64,000 nt of DNA from Phialocephala subalpina. Taxonomy: Eukaryota; Ascomycota; Leotiomycetes; Helotiales; Mollisiaceae. The notes under the pieces are model-generated. The model saw nothing but the letters and a program-made list of their open reading frames with translations, was not told the DNA's origin and ran no database searches. Of this stretch, positions 23,203-34,800 are shown piece by piece. Made by a program: the position numbers and the translations under genes. Location of the stretch: positions 560,188-624,187 of the forward strand of contig FJOG01000028.1 in assembly GCA_900073065.1 (NCBI GenBank). Reading direction: 5' to 3'. Each line of letters starts with the position of its first letter. The first letter of the stretch is position 1.

Positions 23203-23854
23203 ATGGCTACTGCTGCACCACCTCCACCGCAATGGGTACTGGACCTCAACTCCCCGCCTGCGTCGAAGCAAAAGAATAGCGGGATACCCGACCCTCCAGG
23301 ATACCCAGCAACCTCCAGCGGCAGCAAGGCAAGTTTCACAACTCTCTCAGCAGACTTTCACTAACAAATCCGCAGAAACAGCAGGCTTCTACCAAAACCG
23401 CTGTCCGCGCCCCTCCTACTACCCACGAAATGGACGTCCTGAAATTGAAGAAAGCTTGGGAAGTGGCCCTTGCCCCAGTGAAGCAGCTCCCCATGACCGC
23501 AATCATGATGTATATGTCCGGAAACTCTCTGCAGATCTTCAGTATCATGATGGTGGTTATGGCGTTCAAGAATCCGGTTATGGGCTTGATGGCTACGCAG
23601 CAGGCGTTTGAGAGGTTCGAGACGGCAGGCACGAGGGATAAGTTGCTCATGGTGAAGGCGGTTTACGTCGCGATGCAGATTTTGGCGTTGGCGCTGGGGG
23701 TATGGAAGGTTAATCAGATGGGGCTGTTACCGTGAGTTTAGTGTGGTATTGTGGAAAGTGATGATGTTAACGATGGAATAGGACTACGAGGTCGGATTGG
23801 TTGGCTTGGGAGACTGCAAGAGTCCCTAAAGAAGTGGCTATACCCGCGTTCTGA
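23203..23854 (+). CDS. EMC4: ER membrane protein complex subunit 4
   Basis: EMC4 (DUF1077) is a subunit of the ER membrane complex, which inserts tail-anchored and multi-pass proteins into the ER membrane. The spliced product is 184 aa. A Pro-rich N-terminus leads into the core KKAWEVALAPVKQLPMTAIM, then MMYMSGNSLQIFSIMMV, then a second hydrophobic segment before MGLLP. The last exon adds TTRSDWLAWE, the typical C-terminal motif. Introns are at 23329-23375 and 23732-23781. The first has a GC-AG boundary: AAG followed by GCAAGT, with a CTAAC branch point. The start codon is chosen because MATAAPPPPQWVLDLNSPP is the family N-terminus. Confidence 0.95.
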
Positions 23855-24476
23855 TAAACAAGAAAGGAATGACTGGCGTTTGGGTTCATTGAGCAGACTC
23901 TGGTCTTGGAGGCCTATGCAATGGTATACTTGTCCTTGATATTCTGGCACATCTTCGTTCCAACATATGGCTACACTCCAATACAACGATATGTCCGCTC
24001 AGGGGCTCGAGCAATCACTACGGCCCAAGCAGAAGCCTGCTGCGCCCTCTGATCTCTCCAGAGAAGTACAATGCATGTGTTGCACATCGACCATTTTCAG
24101 GTGAATTCGGACGTTGATGTATCGATCTTTGCAAAGTCAAACTCTAACATTGATCGTTGACATCATTTGGTTGGATATCGGCAAATTCAAATTGACTCCG
24201 GACATTGATACCAGTTCTTTTTGGCTGCATGTCTCAGGAACAGCGGAAGTTCCGGTGAGAGCGGAACATGAGCGGAAATTGTTGGTATTGCCAGCGGAAG
24301 TGACCTCAGAATAACATTGAAGATTTAAGCGGAACTTTGAGAGTTCAAAGTTGTACGATCCAAGTTTTCGTGCTACGAGTATATCCTGCCTGGTAGGGAG
24401 GAGGGAAGCAAGGTTGCAAAGATGGCTCAAAGTCCCAGCTTCCGAGAGGTCTTCCAAATTTGAAGTACCCACCAAC
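23855..24476. other. Intergenic between convergent genes
   Basis: 3' flank of EMC4 and of the PDI-like gene. A decayed stretch with repeated GCGGAA words at 24240-24335 is visible. No gene is supported. Confidence 0.45.
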
Positions 24477-25885
24477 TCACAGCTCATCATAAGCATCACC
24501 CTAAAATATTGTCAACACCCTTCGACTCCCAGCGGGCCACAAATCAAACATACCTCTCCAGTCTCCTCCTCCGCCACTGCACCGTCCTTCTCGCCCCCTA
24601 TCCAGAATCCCTTCAAAAACTTCTCAATATTCTCCCTTGTAATCTCTTTCCTCTGATCAAAAACAAATGTCTCATCATTCTCAATATCATGCACCACAAA
24701 TGCCGGGTATCTCTTCCCGTCCAAACCTAGTGGCTCCGCCAAGAACGGCAGTTTCACAGCATCAACAGTTGCGAAATTTATGCTTCCTTTCTCTTTCATT
24801 GCTATACTTTTCAACTCATTCGCGAGACTTGAACGCTCTGATTGTGTGAAGGCGAATATGAGAGCTAGTGGGAGCCCGGACTGTGATCTTGTCAAATCTC
24901 ATCGTGGGGAATGAGGAGGAAGGCGTGCCTGTGCATATTCCGCAAATTTCTGCATCCCAAATCTCGGTATCAGCGGCGAAGCAATCGCCTCTCCAGCAAA
25001 CTGGATAATGTCGACATCAAAATCGCCACAATAAACAGCAATTACTTCATCCACTGGATTGAAAAACTCAATGAACGGTCTCTCTTTCACCTCAACTTGG
25101 AATAGCGGCTCTGTTGTTGTTGTTGTTCCGAATAGGAAGCTGTCGTGAAGTGGCGACTCAGCAACCTGAAGAAAGGTATTAAAATTCTTCTTGTCCTCCG
25201 CATCTAAGTAGGCAACGAGGAGAGGGGTGTCTAGCTCTTTGAACTCTTCTATGTTCGCGGCATCGATTTCGGAGATCAGTGGTAGGACTTGCTTTATCAT
25301 ATGTGATGTAATACTGCCTCAAGTAAGTCCTGGATCAAGAATAGCACGGCGACTCGTACTCTCGGGCTCTCTGTTTCCCTCTGTATCTAGCTGGTCTTTT
25401 GTGCGCCTGGAAGATTCTGATCGTTGGATATGACTGGACGTCATGCGTGCTACATATCCCGGCATCTCCGTCGCAATCCACGGTGGAGATAAAGATATTC
25501 CTGCTGCTGAGGATCTCTGCTGCGGCTTCGAGCTCTGGGGTGAGAGCTAAGCATGGTTCACTGAGACCGTCAGTTCTTAGAAGCGTGGACGATGTTGAAA
25601 TTGCGTACTACCACGGCTGATAGTAGGAAAGTAGTCAGCACAGCTCCAGAAATTCGATGGCAATACTTCTTACCACGCAGACTGAGTGCTATCAGCATCT
25701 GTTCTACGCACGTGACCGCTCTGAGAAGACGAAATTGACAAACAGGGCTTACAAGAGACTACCAGGAACTCGGTCCTCCTCACATGGTTCTCAAAATTAT
25801 CTTTGCTCAATTGGATCACCTCACTCAGAGCAACTGGACAGAAGAGCAAAGCTCCGGTCAAACAACCCAGCCTCCATCTCGCCAT
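24477..25885 (-). CDS. Truncated protein disulfide isomerase-like protein
   Basis: ER thioredoxin-fold protein. The signal peptide is MARWRLGCLTGALLFCPVAL. The first thioredoxin (a) domain has the active site C-E-P-C followed by LALTPELEAAAEIL, then FISTVDCDGD and the cis-Pro region YPTIRIFQ. Two further thioredoxin-like domains without CxxC follow (MIKQVLPLISEI... and SGLPLALIFAF...YPAFVVHDIE), and an acidic tail ends in the ER-retention signal YDEL. Compared with fungal Pdi1 (about 500-530 aa, two CGHC sites) the second catalytic domain is missing, giving about 382 aa. Introns inferred: 24501-24553; 24881-24928 (GC-AG); 25314-25359; and a 113-nt intron at 25561-25673 whose removal creates the CEPC site. 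Splicing just before the active site is uncertain, because a 30-residue insertion remains in the first domain. Confidence 0.8.
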
Positions 25886-26209
25886 TGCTGGCTTCCAAAC
25901 ATGGACAGCAAAACACTCTGCTCAAAAGACACAATAGTTCACCGGAAACCTCAAATTATATCGTAACGATTCTCATCCGACAAATTGATGTTGAAAGAGG
26001 AGAGCTTAGTAAGTGAGACCAAGCATTGCCAAGTAGAAACCTGCAGCTCGAGCACGTGTGTCCTGGTTACGCGGCAGCCTGCAAGCGGGCCTTCAGGGGG
26101 TACAAGCGAGGGGTTACCCTAATTCGATTCCACAACTTCGATCCTTGCATCATCTTATCATATCACCTTTTGCTTTACTCCTCTGACAAAAGCATATAGC
26201 ATTCACAAG
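25886..26209. promoter_or_regulatory. Shared promoter of PDI-like and prolyl 4-hydroxylase-like genes
   Basis: A 324-bp spacer between head-to-head start codons. It contains a GC-rich core (CACGTG near 26055, CAGCCTGCAAGCGGGCC at about 26080-26096). An unfolded-protein-response or shared control element is possible but not demonstrated. Confidence 0.5.
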
Positions 26210-27161
26210 ATGGGAGCAGCGACCCGTGTCCTTACTCCATCCTTCTTACTTCTTACATTGTGTTTGCTACCTCTCTTTACTCTCGAGCACGTGCAGCACC
26301 TGCTCTCCTCACTTCTATTTTCGAATTACCTTTCGACTTTGATCCCACCAAGTACAGTGGGTGATAAATACGAAACAAAAACATACACCCTCTCCACGAA
26401 CCCCTTAGTAATCTACATCACAAACTTCATAACCCTACTTGAAGCTACACAACTCGTTGCTCTTAGGTACATTCCCTCCCCTTCCCATTCCTTCCCATTC
26501 CTTCCCTTTATTTACCCATCCCTTCTCCTCTTATGTCCCTTTCCGCACCAAATCACTAACCCGATCCAGCAACGACAACTTTCACCCCTCCCCTCTCTAC
26601 TCCGACGATGGGACCCTCTCCCACGACAGCTCGTACAGGTCGTCACTTACCGCTACCCTTCCACTCTCTCCTATAGTGAAAGCAGTTGAGGCACGTGCCA
26701 AATCGTTCTCCTTTTACAATCCAAATCAAGAAGAGAAGAAAATCAAGCCATTGGTTGTGCAGAAATACGGTCTCGGAAAACAGTATAAAGACCACTACGA
26801 TTGGTTCCTCCCCCACCCCTCCCTAACCGGCAACATCGAGTCCACATTCTTCGTCTACATATCAGCAAACTGCACCGGAGGCGGAACCAACTTTCCTCGT
26901 CTCCGCCTCCCTTCGTCCCACCCCCCTTCCACTTCCGCCCACATCATCCCAGGAGGACTCGAAAACGAATGGTGTGAATTCATCGACTGCGACCGTCCCT
27001 ACACCGACGGCGTGACGTTTAAGCCTATCACCGGCAACGCAATTTTCTGGGAGAACGTAGATGAGAATGGAGATGGGATGGTTAGTACGTTGCATGCGGG
27101 GTTGCCGGTTACGAGTGGGGAGAAGATGGGGTTGAATGTTTGGAGTTGGAGGGATTATTAA
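26210..27161 (+). CDS. Prolyl 4-hydroxylase alpha-like 2OG-Fe(II) dioxygenase
   Basis: 282-aa 2-oxoglutarate/Fe(II) dioxygenase of the P4Hc class, which hydroxylates prolyl residues or related substrates. An N-terminal signal anchor (about residues 10-26) places it in the ER or secretory route. One intron (26467-26569) contains a tandem CCCATTCCTT repeat. The iron ligands are H161 and D163 in the motif QYKDHYDWF and H261 near the C-terminus (STLHAGLPV). K271 follows as the 2-oxoglutarate salt-bridge residue, and the protein ends GLNVWSWRDY, as this family does. The dioxygenase core extends past the first His with INFPRL-like sequence (GGGTNFPRL). It lies head-to-head with the PDI-like gene. 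The substrate in fungi is unknown. Confidence 0.9.
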
Positions 27162-27593
27162 GTTTTGCCAACCTTTCCATGTCAGGAAACTATCAAGCAA
27201 ACGCAAGACTTAAGAGACTGTTGAACTTTCACAGATGTTGAGAGAAGGTTGATCTTGCACAAATCTTGAATTTCCATTTGAATTTCCGATACCCAGACAG
27301 AAGCTATTGAGCTTCTAATACTATACATAAACTCCGACATTTCCATTCCCAGGTGACCAAGACTTCCCAAATATTGAACCAGAAGATCCAGAAGCCGATC
27401 AGATTCCCACCGCCGGAGACTTGAACACCACATGCACCGTCATCCCATCATTCCATCCCGTCATGTGTTCCCTTTTCTCCCATTCAATCGTCCCTTCATT
27501 CGTTCACGCCGAAATCTTGACTTGCTCCCTCGCTTCCTCGAGGCCCAAAACCAAGCCCACAAGAACTAGACAAGCGTTTTTAACACTTCTCAT
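27162..27593. other. Intergenic between convergent genes
   Basis: 3' ends of the dioxygenase gene and chitin synthase face each other. No additional gene signal is seen. Confidence 0.5.
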
Positions 27594-30500
27594 TCAAGAC
27601 CTCCCCGAAACACTCTTCCCAATACTACTAGTAGCATCAGACCATTTCTCACTCAACTTCTCCCCAAAACCCCCCATCCACTTCGGCGCCTTAATCTTGA
27701 ACTTCATCCTCCCCTCGACTACCGCCTCCACCGCATTAATGACCCCAAACGCAGAACTGCCAATCGCTCTAAAAAGCGCCAAACTAGCCACACTCCACAG
27801 AATAAAACTAAGGTAAAAATTACTCCCCACAGCCGTCTGTCCATACGCTTCACTAACCGCCATTGCCAAGATAGCGTTGGCTATAAGCCAGCAAAGAACC
27901 ATGTATGTTCTTACGGATTTGTAGTAATCTTCCTGTTGTTGACCTTCCGAGATCGTAGGGGCGGGGACTTCGATGCGGTCGCGGAGGTTGCGGAGAGCTT
28001 CGTCGTAGCCCGAGTCGATGTCTAGTTGTTCGGACGGCATTTCGAGTTCGACTGTTGTTCCCTTTCCATGACCCATTGCTGCACCTAAATCTGTATGAAT
28101 AACATTATCTCCTTTCGTACCCCAAGAAATATCATGCGTGTTGCAAAATGCGTAGACTTGGAGAGTACAGATGTAAGAAGGGAGGAGCATGAAGTATTGA
28201 GCGGAGGAGGTGAACATGTGCCAGGGGTCGAGGTAGAGGAAGGACATTAGGAAGTAGAGGCCGACGGTGGAGCAGGTGGAGACTATTAGATTGGTGAACA
28301 TGTTGTTGCCGAGTTTGACTTGGGAGTCTTTGGATGTTACTTGGTGGATGATTATGTAGAGGGATGCGAAGACGGTGTAGGCCATGATGATGGCGTAGAT
28401 TATCATGGAGGCTAAGTAAAGCTTCTTGGCACCTTGAGGCCGATTACCCATGGAGAGGATGAATTGCGTGCAGATCAGAAGGATACAGGTATACCTCAGT
28501 ATCACGAAGAATACTTTTCCTAGGCCGTGGCCGAATGGATCGACAGACTTGTCCGAGAGAGAGCCCGCAATGAAGTAGAATGTGAGGTAGAAGTTGGCGA
28601 GAGAGAAGTAGGTGAACATGAGTTGGATGAACTGGTAGACAAATTCGATGTGCAGAAGGATCTTCCGGCCGATAGTGTGATCCGTCCTCCAAATTTGTTT
28701 GAAATGCACGAGCGAGTAGACAGCTGCGAAGAAGGCTCCGTTAAGCCATCTCCTACGTTGAGATACGAACTCGGGTACGGAATCTAAAAGTATTAGCAAG
28801 CTTCATGAAATGCTTCAAATTGGCCTACCTGGCACATCGGTTTCTCCAGTACAACTCTTCACATATTTCAAAACCCACTTCTCATCTCTCTTCGCGACCA
28901 ACTCCCAACAAAGAATACGATCCTCAGCCAAGTACATATTGGCAGTGAAGACATCTGCATTCTGACCATGCAGAGTCTCTCCCTTGAAGTATTGGCTGAG
29001 AGGACCATGACCAGTATGATCATTTTGCAGGGCATGATATCTGTAAGCACTCAATGCTCCAGGTAACACGGTAATATATCCGAACACAGACTCCAACGGC
29101 TTATCCAGAATGTTGGACATCTTGTATTCGAAGTTCTGAGAGGCAACAAGAGGATTGAGGAGACCGGTTCCGAATTTGCCCTTCATAGCTTTGATCTCAC
29201 CACAAGCACCTGCCACATTTGAATCTGTGTCAAATGCTTTCCATAAGTGGTACAACGAATTTCCGCCGGGCTTCGTCCCAACATCGAGAAGAATGCAGAT
29301 ATTCGGTGTTAAGGCTCGTCCGAAAGCGTTGAAGAACCAACGATGCGAGTTTAATTTCTTTGCGTTCTTTTCCTTCATGCAAAAGATCATCTGACAAGGG
29401 ACGATTCCTTTCTCGGCACCCTTGAATTTCAGCTCAGAATCCAGAGAGACCTGAGTGGTATATTCGTAGACGTGAGCCTGCACTTCCTTCTGGTTGACCA
29501 AGTTCTTTGCGATACCATCTTGGTAGACACCTGTGGCTGCAAGTGCATCCAATGTTCTCGGGTGAACCTTTTGTCTTCCATCAGCGACAATGCAAACCAC
29601 GATCTTCTGCCAACCATTCTCCCCCCAAGTTCTGGATTTTGACCGAGAGCAGAAATGAGAGATATTCTTCATGACGGCGTGCATTGTTCTCGTGAAGTCG
29701 ATCTCGTTCTCGTTGTACATCGTAATACAGATAAACAGCTCCGTTTCTCTCGCTGTTGCTCCAATGTTCTGGCGCAACTTGTATCCTTTCGCTACAAAGT
29801 CATCTGGATCGCAAGTAACAGCCGTGTATCGCATATGTGTGAACTCAATTTGATCTCTCCTCGGTAGGAAACTGTAGAGAATTGTGGGAATTTTACACTC
29901 GAGGATAAGTTCTCCGTTGATCAGTTTGACTTCCTTTTTTGCCATCTGTGCTTGCCGAGCCCCTCGTCTCTCCTGCTTTCCATCTGGTGCTGGACCATAA
30001 TGTTCGTAGTCTTCGGCCGTAGTTTCATCCGTCAGGGTATCGTTCGACATATACGACTCTCTCGTCTTCAAGCCGTGCCTCACACTAGATTTTGTAGGTC
30101 CAAACACATCGTCGCCATCTCCTATGTCGTTTTCGAGCGGAATTGATATCGTCGCATCATCTGCAAAGACTGAATTTCGTGCAGCTGCGCCAGGACCCGA
30201 GAATAGCGGTGCAGGTGGTAGAGGACGCCTAGGACTTCCACCATATCTCGACGAAGGTGTGCCAGGTCTTGGCTCCCCATCAAGATCAACAGGCTCGAAT
30301 TGTAGATTTGGAGGAGGCACTCGGTTGTATTCTGAGGATGTGCGTGAAGGACTCCATGATCTTGCAGGAGATACTCGTCCGCTCGGGGAGTAGGCAGCGT
30401 ATGATGCTTGTGGAGCAGGCATGTCTGACGCAGTGTCGATGATTGATGCTGGTCGTGAGTGTATTGAGGATACAGATGGTTGGTATGATCTGCGGGGAGT

Positions 30501-30944
30501 ATACGGTCTATGAGGACTATTGTGTAAGCGTGATTTGTCTTCTAAACTGAGTTCAAGCTTGGACAAGGGAGATTTGACTGGATGTCTGATTGTTTTAATT
30601 GATCTTCTGCGCGAAGGGCCATCTGGGATTTTGGGAAGTAAGCGCGTAATGTCTTCTTCCAAAGACTTCTGCAGCTTGCAGGTCGAGATGGTCTCCTCCT
30701 CCTCCTTGAGAGATACAAGATGTTGCGGTGTCGACATTTGAGCTTCCTTCAAATGGACTTTCTGTAGAGGTTTGATTGAGACTTGCGGTACGTACGGTCG
30801 ACTGTCCGGCTCGTCGACTGAAGTCAACAAACGGATATGCGATCCATTGCTAGGTTGGCCTGTGGGTGTAGAACTGTTCTCTTCGCCATATGACGGTGCT
30901 TCCGTATACATAGGAGGTAAACCTGGGGTATTTGGGCTGTCCAT
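27594..30944 (-). CDS. CHS: Chitin synthase, class I/II type
   Basis: Plasma-membrane GT2 enzyme that polymerises UDP-GlcNAc into chitin for the cell wall. The spliced protein is 1101 aa with one 45-nt intron (28784-28828) that joins TDVPD to SVPEF. The first 350 residues are Ser/Pro/Arg-rich and probably disordered. The catalytic domain follows: [15 protein letters not shown], the donor-binding [29 protein letters not shown] and [14 protein letters not shown] (EDR). The processivity motif [11 protein letters not shown] comes next, and then at least six TM helices ([17 protein letters not shown] onward). The catalytic sequence resembles class I/II enzymes, not the class III or myosin-fused class V/VII types. 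The exact class would need a tree. Confidence 0.93.
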
Positions 30945-31804
30945 CGTGAATGCGATGAATGATGCGACGAGGAATGCGCCTAGCGGTCGTTGAAGAATGT
31001 GTTTACTTCAAGCACATTGGTGCACTGGCTATCGTTTGTTTCGTCAATTCTGGATTGTTCGAGGATTGATGATTCGGATTGAGGTTATTTTGAGTTGATG
31101 GAGTTTCTGCAAGAGGCAATTGTGCATGAACAAGTGTATTGTGATACTTCTAGGCTCGACCGTTGATTTGTGTTTACTTTGGTGTGTTTTCTTCGGTTGG
31201 CGCGTTGCCAGGCCAAACTTTAAAAATAGGGATCCGGCGCTAAATTATGCCGACTCGCCAAGAGGGGTCAGGGCAGACTCATCAAAGATGGGACGAAAAC
31301 TGCAGGTGAGCAAAGGCCCATAGCCCATTGGGTGGAAGGTCAATGATGGTTAGAATCATGAATGGCTGGCAAGGAAAGAAGCCCCCACGAAGTCTAACAT
31401 TAAAATCATATTATTCTCAACACTCATACACAACATAAGCGTCACATCACCACATCTCCAATGCATATATCTTTTGAAATCCTTGTTCGTTGGATCGTAA
31501 ATGTACACAATGTCTCCTCCCTTCCTTGACCTGTAGCAGCTATTCATCTGCACAAACTCCGCTCCACGACTAAAAGCCTCTGATCAGGTCAATGCCGAAA
31601 ATGTAGGCGAGAGATCCTCTACGATTCAGGGGGTATGATGGCGTATCCCAACGCCAGATGAAGGTGATGACAAGAAAATGTGATGAGCGTTGCTCAGGAT
31701 CAGTCGGAACTGAAGGCATGCTTAATATACAGCGAGGCGGAAGATGGTGGCTTTTGATGGGTATCTAAAGAGGTGAAATATGGACTGGGATATTAAAGTG
31801 TAGC
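30945..31804. promoter_or_regulatory. Chitin synthase upstream region
   Basis: Spacer between the 3' end of MSB2 and the chitin synthase start. No gene is supported, and it is taken as the chitin synthase promoter plus the MSB2 3' UTR. Confidence 0.4.
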
Positions 31805-34800
31805 TCAGTTCCAGCCGAGAGAGTTCTCTGCCATCATCGGTGCCGAGATTTGCGCCGTTCGAGCAGAGTTCCCTGTCCGTCCGCTTCCTCTGCTGTTTCT
31901 GTCGTTGCCAGGAGTTGTTCGGCCACCCGACATGAAAGCATTCGCGCCTCCCATTAGTGCTGGGCTGCCCGATTGTCTCATTTCGGAGGGGCTCATGACA
32001 GAGCTTGAACGACGGTGGCTTGTCTTGCGTCGCTTGTATCGTCTGGCAACCAAGAACATGGCCACACCATAAGCCGCTGATCCTCCAATCGCGGCCAAGG
32101 CGATACCGGCAGTTGTTCCGCTAACCTTCGAGGATGTATTCTGAGTTTGGGGATCGAACACATTGTTGTTATTTCCAGAGGCAGAGCTCGAGGTTGCTGC
32201 ACTACCACTTCCAGTTCCTGAGGCGCCGGTGGATCCCAAGGTCGACCCAGCCATGATAGGGATCGCGGGGTTGATATAGTTGACAAGAGTGTTGATACTC
32301 TGATCACCATTGTTGTAGATCTGGGCAGTGGGGATGTGGATATCAAGGCTCAGGGTGCTGACCATGTTGCTCGGAATGTACATCTGCGCAAGAGTGGTAA
32401 TGAAACCTAGTTGTTGGGTGGTGTCCATAGGAATCAGGCTCTTCATCACAACCATCTCTTGCTTCAAGCCAAGACCATCCGCAACGCCCTGAGGCAGATA
32501 TTGGAAGATCTGTGCTGACGACATAGGATTGCCCACGACAAAGTCATAGTTTAGAGGGTACAAGAATCCAAGTTGGATCAAGGTAGTGTCTGGAGGCGCA
32601 ACCGTCGCATTGGGGTTGGAGATGACCCTCGGCAGGCCAGAAGCTATGCCTGTTGCTTGAGAGGTCTGAGAAACAGTGCCAGCCGCCGAGGAAGCAGCGA
32701 TGATGGTCGGTGGAAGCCACAAAGAAGTGGCGCTGTTTGTGCCGGTCGGAAGGATTGTCTCTGGTTGAGTGGTTGGCGCTGAGCTGGACGTCGAGGTAGC
32801 GAGACCAGACGTGATGATTTGTGCCGAGGAAGCAGATGTCGCAGTGGCGATAGTAGTGCCATTATTAGAGGTAGTCTCCGATGCGAGTGACGAGGCGGAA
32901 GTCGCTGAAGAACCAGAGGCAGTGGTCAAAGAGACAGTTGCCGAGCTAGTTGGGCTGACCACAGCCGTAGAGTTAACGGCACTTGAAATATCAGTAGAAC
33001 CAGATGTTGGGGAAACAGTCACACTCGTGGGCGCTGTGGTTGGTGAGGTCGTCACGGAAGCAATCGTGCTGTTGCTGGTAGGTGGAACAACAGTTGTAAT
33101 GCCAGTATCGCTGCTAACTGGTGGTGCTGAAGTGATGGAAGTAACGACACTGGATGCGGAGATGGCTGAGCTGGTGGGCGTCACAGTGCTTCCAACATCG
33201 GTTGTCGTTACGGGAACAGAGCTGCTGGTTGTCCCAAAGATGCTGGAAATGATGCTTCCAAGATCAGTCGTTGGGTTGGATGTCGAAAGTGGTGCGTCTG
33301 AGGTGGTGGTTGAAAGAGGCACACCAGTGGAAGCGGATCCAGACACGCCAGAAGTTACTGTCGGTGCAGAGCTGGAAACGACAGACGAGGCCGGGTCGAC
33401 CGATGAAGCAACCGAGGATGCTGAATCTGTGGCAGCAACCGAAGACACGGAATCTGTAGAGGTTGATGCAACAGTGGATACTACAGACGAGGCATCTGAG
33501 GCAAGTGAGGAAACCACGGATGATACAGGATCGGCCGTAGATGTTGGTGCAGATGAAGCGACGCTGGAATCAGTAGCGCTAACAGAAACAGCTGAATCCG
33601 TAGCTGATGTGTTCGACACAATTGAATCAGTTCCTGTAGCCGAAACTGCTGAAGATGCTACACTCGAAATGCCTGTCGTAGATGGAGCCGAAGAGCTCGT
33701 TGGGGAAGCAATTGAAGAGTCATCTGAACTGAGACCAGACACAATTGAGCTTAAAAAGGATGGGACTAACGCAACACTAGTCGAGCTAGCTGCTGCAGTT
33801 GATCCTCCTGTTCCTGTGAACGAGATTCCGGATGTAGTTGTAGCAGCCGCTGTTGACCCACCGGTTCCTGCAAAGGAGATACCGGAGGAGACTGCGCTGT
33901 CTGAGCTAGAAACAGTCGCTGCTGTGGATCCTCCAGTTCCAGTGAAGGAAACTCCCGATGTGAGTGTCGTTGGAGTCGCGGTGACTGAATCTGAAGAAGT
34001 TGAAGATGATCCCAAGACTCCTCCTGGTCCAAAAGTAATAGCACTTCCGGAGCTTGAAGCTGACGACGTCGCGGTTGAATCATCGCTGGTGGTCGAGCTC
34101 ACTGTCGGCGAAACAATAGTCGCAGGAACTGATCCAGTGGATGCGACTGAAGCTGATGAAGCTGTGGGCGAAATAACAACATCAGGTACAGATCCTGTAG
34201 ACGCAACTGAGGAAACCGCTGAGGTTTGGGAGTCCGCGCTCGATGAAGGTGTGGGCGAGACGACAACATCGGGGATGGTTCCAGTGGATGCAACAGATGC
34301 AGCTGAAGACACAGAGTCGCTCGATGACGAGACAGTTGGTTGAACCTCACTTTCAGGCGCAGATCCTGTTGATGCAGCAGAAGACGCGACTGAAGAGACT
34401 GTTGGCTGTATAACAGTTTCTGGTACGGACCCTGTTGATGCAACAGAATCACTTGCAACGGCCTTTGCTGTCGTAGACGCAGCTGTCGTGGAGTCTGGTG
34501 CCACTACCGTTGTCTGAGATATTACCACCGTAGTCACCTCATCGATGGTCGAAGATGATCCGGAGCTTGAAAGGCCCAACAGAGACGATATCGTGCTGTC
34601 GAGTGAGCTTGAACCTGTCGTACTAGTAGAACTTGAACTTGAACTCGAACTTGAACTTGATGCGGACCCAGATGAAGACGCATCTTGTTGTGTTGTAGAA
34701 CCCGTACCCGTAATTGACTCCAAAACACTCAATAGTGAACTTGAACTCGTCGATCGCTTGGTCGAAGACGAAGAAGACGAAGAGCTAGAAATTAGAGATT

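Noticed and set aside
22713..23279. 188-codon plus-strand frame overlapping EMC4
   Set aside because: Runs through the APL2-EMC4 spacer and over the EMC4 start in another frame; the EMC4 frame has strong family support.
32769..34343. 524-codon acidic plus-strand frame
   Set aside because: Exact antisense of the MSB2 Ser/Thr repeats; the Glu/Val-rich composition is the complement of those codons and no start, domain or intron supports it.
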